NCBI GenBank assembly: GCA_019323495.1
Contig: JAHWHE010000036.1
Span: forward strand, 1-18,597
Source of the DNA: Candidatus Woesearchaeota archaeon
Lineage (GTDB): Archaea > Nanobdellota > Nanobdellia > Woesearchaeales > WJKV01
DNA: 18,597 nt
Direction: 5' to 3'
Shown here piece after piece: positions 13,255 through 18,597 of this stretch. Below the pieces are notes generated by a model. That model was not told where the DNA came from and searched no databases. It saw only the letters and a list, made by a program, of their open reading frames with translations. The stretch's first letter is position 1. Each line of letters opens with the position of its first letter. The position numbers and the translations under genes were made by a program.

Positions 13255-15660
13255 ATGGCATTGGCATTATCATTCCAGGAACCTTGGATCATCGGCTTGA
13301 TAGTTCCACTTATCTTAGGAATATTCCTCATGCTAATCATAAGGTTCGTGCGCTTCAAGGACAAGAAATCGCAGGAAGAATATGAAAAGACCAAGCCAGA
13401 GAGGACAAGGGGCAGAGTATTTATCGGCATCATGAGGGTTCTCGCAGTTTTCTGCCTATTGGTTGCTATCGCAGGGCCGTTCGCTGTCCAGCAAGTAGTG
13501 ACTCCTGGCGACCAGACAGTCACTGTTCTTGCAGACATCAGCAAGAGTTTCGAAGTGTTTGATACAAGCATTGCGCCCAGGCTAAAAGACAGGTTAGACA
13601 AGTATTTCCCTACGCAGATAAAATATGTCGCGACAGACGAGACGAGCGCTATAGGAGACGGCGTGCTTGCGAGCCTGAAAGGCAATGACAACATACTTCT
13701 TGTGAGCGACGGAAACAATAATTATGGAAGGGATCTTGGAGACATCATATTTTATGCAAGCACATTGAACAGCACTGTCAATGCGGTTAACCTGCAGCCG
13801 ATGAAATCTGATGTGGCTATCCAGGTCAAAGGACCCAGACAGACTGTGAGCGATGTCGAGAACAGCTTTGTTGTCGAAGTTGACAATCCTTCGAATATTG
13901 AATTTCATCTGGTAGTGGATGTCGACGGAAAAAGGGTTATTGAAAAAGTCACGACAGAGACGCAGATTCCGTTCACGAGTAGATTCTCAGAGGGCGTGCA
14001 TAAGATAACAGCCTCTGTCAATGTGAATGACCATTTCAAGCAGAACAATATTTTCTATAAGACAGTCCAGGTAATGGACAAACCTAATATCTTGTTTGTT
14101 TCCATGAAAGAGAGCCCTTTATTGAGGGTGCTAAATGAATTGTATAATGTTGATGTGAAGAACATGCTGCCCGACAGCCTGAGCAAGTATCATACAGTCA
14201 TAGTCAATGACATCGCAGGATTCACAGACGATGATGTTGCGTTATTGAGCGATTACGTGATAGACGGCAACGGACTGGTAGTCATAGGCGGTGAAAACAG
14301 CTATAATTTCGGGCGATACGAGGATTCATTGTTCGAGACACTACTTCCTGTCAATATTGGTACTGGCGGAAGAAAAGAAGGAGACATCAATACTGTCCTA
14401 TGCATAGATGTCAGCGGCAGCACTGGAAAAGCGTTCTCGCAGGCAGGCGCAAAGAAAGTTGATGTAGAAAAAGCACAGGCATTGAGCATGCTTAAGGATT
14501 TCAAGCCGACAGACAATGTTGGAGTGATTGCATTCAATGTAAATGCATTCCTTTTGTCTGGAGTGAGCCCGCTTGAAAGCAAGTACGAGGAAGTCGCAAA
14601 CAAGATCCTGACACTGCAGGACGGCGGAGGAACAGTGATATCTACTGCGCTGGCAAGTGCGGCAGAATTATTGATAAATGTCGAGGGAAGCAAGAACATT
14701 GTAATTATCAGCGACGGAAAAACAAAGCACCTTCAGGAAACTTTCAGGACAGCAGAGAAAATCGCAGACATGGGCATACGGATATATACAGTTGGCATTG
14801 GAAAAGACACTCATGTTTCCAATATGCAGGAGATAGCGAACATAGGAAGAGGTAGCTATTTCGAGCCAGAACAGTCGCAGAGGCTAAGGATATTGTTCGG
14901 CAGGCCTCCTGAAACAGAAGAAGGAATGCCTATGCAGTATTATCCTATAGTGCCTGTCGACAATGCACATTTCATTACGAAAAATCTTGAAATCAATGCA
15001 ACGATAGGAGGATACAACCAGGTCGTTCCGAAGAGCGCAGCACAGCATCTTGTGTCAACCATAGACGGTTCGCCTGTGCTTGTTGTTTGGCGTTTCGGAC
15101 TGGGAAAAGTTGTCACGATCGCAACTGACGACGGCGGCAAGTATGCAGGACCTTTGCTTCGGCCTGACAACAGCCAATTGATATCACGTTCAATCAACTG
15201 GGCAGTAGGCGATCTGGCAAGAAGAAGCGCGTATTTTGTGGATGCGCAAGACACTTACATAGACAGGCCTGTCGAGATAACTGTAAAATCACAGAGCGTG
15301 CCGAGCGATCCGAAGATCGAGCTGTCGAAGATTGACAAGGATCTGTACAGCGGGGTTTATTACCCTGACAAAACCGGTTTCATAGACATACTTGGAACAA
15401 CAATCGCTGTAAATTATAATTCAGAGTATGCAGATGTTGGCGTCAATTCTGCACTTAGGGATGCTGTAAAGAGCACGGGAGGACAGATGCTTGATCCTGA
15501 TGCTGTCGACAAGATTGTAGAATTGATCAAGGTCAACAGCAGGAGAATAAAAACAGAGAATGTGTTTTACACATGGGCTTTTGTGCTTGCAGCGCTGATC
15601 TTGTTTTTAATTGACGTCTGCATCAGACGGCTGAATGAAAATAGGAGGATAAAATCATAG
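13255..15660 (+). CDS. Large membrane protein with two VWA domains and a split GATase1-like domain
   Basis: This 801-residue protein has N-terminal membrane helices at about 11-30 and 56-76, then a first VWA-like domain (VLADISKSF: Asp94, Ser96, Ser98; LLVSDGNN with Asp152). Beta-sandwich segments follow (about 183-275). Residues 277-368 (NILFVSMKESP, YVIDGNGLVVIGGENSY) look like a glutamine-amidotransferase fold without its catalytic triad. A complete second VWA domain is inserted here: VLCIDVSGSTG (Asp385, Ser387, Ser389), GGGT with Thr460, and IIISD-type strand IVIISDGKT (Asp487). The amidotransferase-like fold seems to resume at about 605-625 (VLVVWRFGLGKVVTIATDD). One C-terminal helix lies at about 772-788. 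AGGAG sits nine bases before the ATG. It is probably the partner of the BatA-like protein. Confidence 0.92.
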   Translation: MALALSFQEPWIIGLIVPLILGIFLMLIIRFVRFKDKKSQEEYEKTKPERTRGRVFIGIMRVLAVFCLLVAIAGPFAVQQVVTPGDQTVTVLADISKSFEVFDTSIAPRLKDRLDKYFPTQIKYVATDETSAIGDGVLASLKGNDNILLVSDGNNNYGRDLGDIIFYASTLNSTVNAVNLQPMKSDVAIQVKGPRQTVSDVENSFVVEVDNPSNIEFHLVVDVDGKRVIEKVTTETQIPFTSRFSEGVHKITASVNVNDHFKQNNIFYKTVQVMDKPNILFVSMKESPLLRVLNELYNVDVKNMLPDSLSKYHTVIVNDIAGFTDDDVALLSDYVIDGNGLVVIGGENSYNFGRYEDSLFETLLPVNIGTGGRKEGDINTVLCIDVSGSTGKAFSQAGAKKVDVEKAQALSMLKDFKPTDNVGVIAFNVNAFLLSGVSPLESKYEEVANKILTLQDGGGTVISTALASAAELLINVEGSKNIVIISDGKTKHLQETFRTAEKIADMGIRIYTVGIGKDTHVSNMQEIANIGRGSYFEPEQSQRLRILFGRPPETEEGMPMQYYPIVPVDNAHFITKNLEINATIGGYNQVVPKSAAQHLVSTIDGSPVLVVWRFGLGKVVTIATDDGGKYAGPLLRPDNSQLISRSINWAVGDLARRSAYFVDAQDTYIDRPVEITVKSQSVPSDPKIELSKIDKDLYSGVYYPDKTGFIDILGTTIAVNYNSEYADVGVNSALRDAVKSTGGQMLDPDAVDKIVELIKVNSRRIKTENVFYTWAFVLAALILFLIDVCIRRLNENRRIKS

Positions 15661-15681
15661 AAGACTATATAAGGAAGTCTT
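15661..15681 (+). promoter_or_regulatory. Internal promoter with TATA box inside a 6-bp inverted repeat
   Basis: AAGACT (15661-15666) and AGTCTT (15676-15681) flank TATATAAG (15666-15673), directly after the stop codon of the VWA gene. Transcription could begin near 15694, before the ATG at 15712, with GGGTGA at 15699-15704 as ribosome site. The last four genes of the block may therefore also be transcribed separately. The dyad might be an operator. Confidence 0.45.
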
Positions 15682-15711
15682 TATTTAAATCATGATACGG
15701 GTGAAGGGAAA

Positions 15712-16212
15712 ATGGCTTATATGAAACAAAACGTCAACTTTGTATTGCTGTTCTTTATAATACTAGCTTCTATCACGATTTTGGGAGCTACGTTCTACTA
15801 CCAGTTCACTTTGAAGGACTTGAGCAACAAGTACACAAGCTCCTTGAAAGAGATAGACGACATAAACAAGAGCCTTAGCAAGAAACTGAAGAGCTTGTCA
15901 GACATAAGGAGCGAGCTTGAGCTGAAAAGCGAGAGGGAATCAGAACTGAGCACCCAGTTTGTGGAAGTCAAGGAAACAAAAGAAGAACTTGAGAGGCAGA
16001 AAGGCGGTCTTGAGACCCAGCTGTCAGAAGCAAAAAAAGAAATAATCAGCAATCAGGCAGAGCTGGTGACGTTGAGACAGGAGAAAAGCGCACTTCAGGC
16101 AAGCCTTACAACCAAAGAAAGGCTGTTGAGCGAGCTTGATGATGATCTTGAGAAATGCGAACAAGACTTGGAGGACTGCGAAGACGATCTAGACGCGTGC
16201 GAAGCGAGCTAA
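15712..16212 (+). CDS. Membrane-anchored coiled-coil protein with heptad-spaced C-terminal cysteines
   Basis: This 166-residue protein has a single membrane helix (about 10-31, VLLFFIILASITILGATFYY) and then an unbroken coiled coil from about 33 to the end, rich in Leu, Glu, Lys and Ser. The helix is preceded by a short basic N-terminus, so the coil should lie outside the membrane. The last turn reads LEKCEQDLEDCEDDLDACEAS: Cys149, Cys156 and Cys163 are exactly seven residues apart, so they fall on one face of the helix. They could form interchain disulfides or bind metal. An in-frame ATG at 15721 is a possible shorter start. The family is not recognised. It lies between the VWA genes and the MoxR gene, one base before the next start, so translational coupling is likely. 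Confidence 0.88.
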   Translation: MAYMKQNVNFVLLFFIILASITILGATFYYQFTLKDLSNKYTSSLKEIDDINKSLSKKLKSLSDIRSELELKSERESELSTQFVEVKETKEELERQKGGLETQLSEAKKEIISNQAELVTLRQEKSALQASLTTKERLLSELDDDLEKCEQDLEDCEDDLDACEAS

Positions 16213-16213
16213 A

Positions 16214-17011
16214 ATGTTCAAGAGAGTAGTTAAGGAAATTGTATTCACTTTCAGGACAATCTATATATTCTATGCTCTATTGAGATCTATCATAATTTTA
16301 CTGATCGCATATCTGTTGATTGCGCCATTCAATCTTCCTTGGTTCATTGCAGTCGTGCCTGCTGCGATATATTTCATAAGAAGGACGCAGAATGACCGGA
16401 AGAAGAATCCTTTTGCAGAAATAGAAAAGCAATATCCTAGCCTGAAAGAGAAATTAAGGGCTGCAAAAGACAATTTTGACGAAGGGAATGTGTTTGTCTT
16501 TGACCTGCACAAGGAAGTTCTGGCCGATGTCAAAAAAGTGGCAGTCAGCAATTTTTTCGATACTAAGAAAGCAAGGAACGACGTACTTGTAATGTGCGTG
16601 CTTTGCTTGATAATAGTCATACTTGCACCATTCAATGTAGCCATATTTGATTTTAATTTCTCATTGGATGATATCACAGACAAGGTAAGGGATTTTGCCA
16701 GCGGCGTAGGAAATAACAGGGGAAGCAGGGATCTAACAGAGGACGACGAAGGAGGCCTGGGCGAGTTTGATGAAATTTTCGGGGAAAAATCAATAGCATT
16801 GCTAGGAGATGAAAACCTGGAAATAGAAATCGCATCAGACAACACAGAGATAGACATCAGCGACATACGCGAGGCAGAACAAATAGAATTCCAGACCTTG
16901 TATCCTGATGAGATAGGTGCAACTGCTGCAGGAGTGGCTGAAGAGAATATTCCTACACAGCATCAGGAAATAGTTAAAAATTACTACAAAAAAATCGCAA
17001 CGGAGGGATAA
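16214..17011 (+). CDS. Three-helix membrane protein with acidic outer C-terminal domain
   Basis: This 265-residue protein has a basic N-terminus and a membrane hairpin at about 20-37 and 41-56. A cytoplasmic-looking stretch of about 65 residues follows (PFAEIEKQYPSLKEKLRAAK then NVFVFDLHKEVLADVKKV), then a third helix at about 123-144 (VLVMCVLCLIIVILAPFNVA). The remaining 120 residues are acidic and low in aromatic content (TEDDEGG, EIDISDIREAEQ), ending in HQEIVKNYYKKIATEG. The IEKxYPxLxxxLRxA pattern and the (P)xxxxxIVxxYYxxI ending recall the DUF4175-like proteins found in bacterial MoxR/DUF58 loci, but similarity is weak to the eye. It starts one base after the coiled-coil gene and its end carries the ribosome site for the MoxR gene, so all three are coupled. 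Confidence 0.88.
   Translation: MFKRVVKEIVFTFRTIYIFYALLRSIIILLIAYLLIAPFNLPWFIAVVPAAIYFIRRTQNDRKKNPFAEIEKQYPSLKEKLRAAKDNFDEGNVFVFDLHKEVLADVKKVAVSNFFDTKKARNDVLVMCVLCLIIVILAPFNVAIFDFNFSLDDITDKVRDFASGVGNNRGSRDLTEDDEGGLGEFDEIFGEKSIALLGDENLEIEIASDNTEIDISDIREAEQIEFQTLYPDEIGATAAGVAEENIPTQHQEIVKNYYKKIATEG
17001..17008 (+). promoter_or_regulatory. Ribosome binding site of the MoxR gene
   Basis: CGGAGGGA lies inside the last codons of the preceding gene, with GGAGG about nine bases before the ATG at 17016. The overlap ties translation of the two genes together. Confidence 0.6.
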
Positions 17012-17015
17012 GAAC

Positions 17016-17960
17016 ATGGTTAGTCTAGAACAATTCAAAAGAACTTTTGACGCTTTGTTCAGTGAAGTAGAGAAGGTCATTGTCGGACAAAAGGATGTAA
17101 TAGAGCAGATGGTTATCGCAATGCTGTGCGACAGCAACGCATTGCTTGAAGGTTACCCAGGTCTTGCAAAAACACTTGCAGTCAGGACCCTGGCAGAATT
17201 AATGGACCTGGAATTCAGCAGGATTCAGAGTACGCCTGACCTGATGCCGTCTGATATAACAGGCACATATGTATTGCAGGAGCAGGGCGGAAAGAGAGTT
17301 TTCAAGTTCCAGCAGGGGCCTGTTTTCGCGAACATCATTCTTGCAGACGAAATCAACAGGGCGACGCCTAAGACACAGTCTGCTTTGCTTGAAGCAATGC
17401 AGGAAAAGCAAGTGACAGTAGGAAACGAGACTTTCCAATTGGACAGGCCTTTCTTTGTGCTTGCTACACAGAACCCTATCGAGCAGGAAGGAACATATCC
17501 TCTGCCAGAAGCGCAGTCAGACAGATTCCTTTTCAAGATAAAGACAACGTATCCTAGCATCGAGGAAGAAGAAGAGATTGTTGCACGATATGCAGAAAGC
17601 ACAAAAGTGCCAAAGCTTAGAAAGGTATTGAACAAGGAAAGCATACTTGCACTGCAGCAATATGTGAGGCAGATCCCTGTCAGCAAGGACATTAGGAGCA
17701 GGGCAGTCAAAATTATCGCTGCAACAAGGAAAGGAAAGACATTGATTGAATATGGCGCATCTCCGAGAGCAAGCATAGGTCTTATCATGGCATCGAAGGC
17801 AAGGGCGTTGATCAATGGAAGAAACCACGTACGAAATGAGGATCTGAATGACATGGCATTGCCTATCCTGAGGCACAGGATAATCCTTAACTTCGAGGCA
17901 GAAAGAAAAGGGATAACTACAGACGACGCGATAAAAGAGATATTGAAGCAGATCAAATAA
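17016..17960 (+). CDS. MoxR-family AAA+ ATPase
   Basis: This 314-residue protein has all the marks of the MoxR family. Walker A is LLEGYPGLAKT (Gly46 to Thr53), Walker B is NIILADEINRA (Asp111, Glu112), sensor 1 is LATQNPIEQEGTYPLPEAQ (Asn153) with the following SDRF, and sensor 2 is YGASPRAS. MoxR proteins are hexameric chaperone-like ATPases of the helix-2-insert clade; ADITGTYVLQ-like sequence (SDITGTYVLQEQGG) marks the insert. They act with VWA-domain partners, helping metal insertion, complex assembly or envelope stability. Length is normal for the family and no key residue is missing. It is followed 16 bases later by the DUF58 gene, the most constant neighbour of moxR. Confidence 0.97.
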   Translation: MVSLEQFKRTFDALFSEVEKVIVGQKDVIEQMVIAMLCDSNALLEGYPGLAKTLAVRTLAELMDLEFSRIQSTPDLMPSDITGTYVLQEQGGKRVFKFQQGPVFANIILADEINRATPKTQSALLEAMQEKQVTVGNETFQLDRPFFVLATQNPIEQEGTYPLPEAQSDRFLFKIKTTYPSIEEEEEIVARYAESTKVPKLRKVLNKESILALQQYVRQIPVSKDIRSRAVKIIAATRKGKTLIEYGASPRASIGLIMASKARALINGRNHVRNEDLNDMALPILRHRIILNFEAERKGITTDDAIKEILKQIK

Positions 17961-17976
17961 ACAGGAATAAAATAGA

Positions 17977-18597
17977 ATGGCGATAACTGCTGAATTTTTG
18001 GACCAGTTGGATAGATTTAACCTAGTCATCCATAAAAGAGTCACTTCTAACTATATTGGCACAAGAGAGAGCATTGCGTCTGGCCAGGGTCTGGTGTTCG
18101 AGGATCATCGTCTTTACGCCATCGGCGACGACTACAGATGGATTGACTGGAAGGTTTACGGAAGGACAGACAAACTTCATGTCAGGCGTTTCGAAGAGGA
18201 GAGAAGCTTGACAATCCACATTCTCCTGGACAAGAGCGGAAGCATGAAATTCATGGACAAATGGGACTATGCTGCGATGCTCGGCGTCGGTTTCGCTTAT
18301 TTGACAATGAAGGAGAACGAAAAATTCCAGTTCAGCACTTTTTCAGAAGAAGTAGAGAACTTCAGGCCGAAAAGAGGAAGACAGCATCTTGCGACAATGA
18401 TACATCAATTGAATGCAATGAAAGTCAGCGGAGTGGGCGACATACTGAAGGCTGCGAGAGCGGTAAAAAAAGCCACCTTCAACAGGTCAATGATAATCGT
18501 CATTTCTGATTTCTTGTACGATTTGAAGGAAATGGAGACTGCTCTTGCATTGCTGAGCAAGAACGACCTGAAAATAATACAGCTGTTCGACAAGAAA
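17977..18597 (+). CDS. DUF58 (VWA-like) protein, 3' end beyond the window
   Basis: The frame from the ATG at 17977 stays open for 207 codons to the last base of the window, so the gene is cut. It begins MAITAEFLDQLDRFNLV and shows the DUF58 signature GQGLVFEDHRLYAIGDDYRW followed by IDWKVYGRTDKLHVRRFEEE. A VWA-like fold follows, with ILLDKSGSM (Asp85, Ser87, Ser89) and VISDF (Asp178) as metal-site residues. Unlike many DUF58 proteins it has no N-terminal membrane helices, so it is probably cytoplasmic and could meet MoxR directly. No clear Shine-Dalgarno sequence is present (ACAGGAATAAAATAGA precedes the start, with AGGA 11 bases away). Neighbours and motifs make the assignment firm. Confidence 0.95.
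   Translation, partial: MAITAEFLDQLDRFNLVIHKRVTSNYIGTRESIASGQGLVFEDHRLYAIGDDYRWIDWKVYGRTDKLHVRRFEEERSLTIHILLDKSGSMKFMDKWDYAAMLGVGFAYLTMKENEKFQFSTFSEEVENFRPKRGRQHLATMIHQLNAMKVSGVGDILKAARAVKKATFNRSMIIVISDFLYDLKEMETALALLSKNDLKIIQLFDKK

Noticed and set aside
16270..16866. Minus-strand frame of 198 codons opposite the three-helix protein
   Set aside because: Antisense shadow: Ser-rich composition, no promoter or ribosome site, and it would break the tightly spaced plus-strand operon.
17225..17956. Minus-strand frame of 243 codons opposite moxR
   Set aside because: It is a shadow of the MoxR codon pattern; all MoxR motifs are on the plus strand and the antisense translation is a Ser/Leu/Cys-rich mixture.
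1..18597. tRNA, rRNA, CRISPR arrays, insertion sequences or attachment sites
   Set aside because: No cloverleaf with TTCRA-type loop, no rRNA motif, no regular spaced repeats, no transposase and no flanking direct repeats were seen on either strand.

Overview
The window reads as chromosome from an archaeon, most likely one of the small-genome DPANN lineages (Woesearchaeota/Pacearchaeota-like; this placement is inference). Three things point to Archaea. There is a KH-KH-metallo-beta-lactamase-beta-CASP termination nuclease (aCPSF1/FttA) and an archaeal-type proteasome beta subunit. Most genes have an A/T-rich TATA box 20-30 bp before a leaderless or short-leader start. Genes appear to end in U-rich tracts rather than GC hairpins. 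The secreted-domain style (WxxC/RTRTC modules, DGxCDxxC modules) also resembles what I recall from Woesearchaeota. No tRNA, rRNA, IS element or CRISPR array was seen.

Left region (1-9560) is mostly single genes with their own promoters. It holds a truncated SET-domain methyltransferase gene on the minus strand, diverging from a DUF5680-like gene across one shared near-palindromic TATA box. Next come the proteasome beta subunit, aCPSF1/FttA, an unrecognised 604-residue protein with a PD-(D/E)XK nuclease-like core, and a YprB-type RNase H-fold exonuclease. The exonuclease gene runs tail to tail into, and overlaps by 32 bp, a minus-strand gene for a bacterial DnaG-like protein that kept the zinc finger and helicase-binding part but lost the TOPRIM catalytic core. 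Then follow a protein with a receiver-like segment lacking phospho-acceptor residues, an orphan minus-strand gene, and a 75-residue basic protein with very strong expression signals.

Right region (9560-18597) is a cell-envelope block. A minus-strand gene encodes a two-pass membrane protein with a cysteine-rich outer part and a histone-H1-like Lys-rich cytoplasmic tail. It diverges from a plus-strand operon: BatA-like VWA protein, a larger protein with two VWA domains and a glutamine-amidotransferase-like fold, a membrane-anchored coiled coil ending in heptad-spaced cysteines, a three-TM acidic protein, a MoxR AAA+ ATPase, and a DUF58 protein cut by the window end. This matches the MoxR/DUF58/VWA (Bat, aerotolerance-type) chaperone arrangement, with two extra small membrane proteins. 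The divergent promoters carry the same 10-bp motif, in the same orientation and at a similar distance from each TATA box, which suggests the minus-strand protein and the operon are regulated together and work together at the membrane.

The best candidates for something undescribed are the TOPRIM-less DnaG, the expanded MoxR/VWA envelope system with its divergent Lys-tailed partner, and the PD-(D/E)XK-like protein beside aCPSF1. All functional statements rest on reading motifs by eye; no database search was possible.
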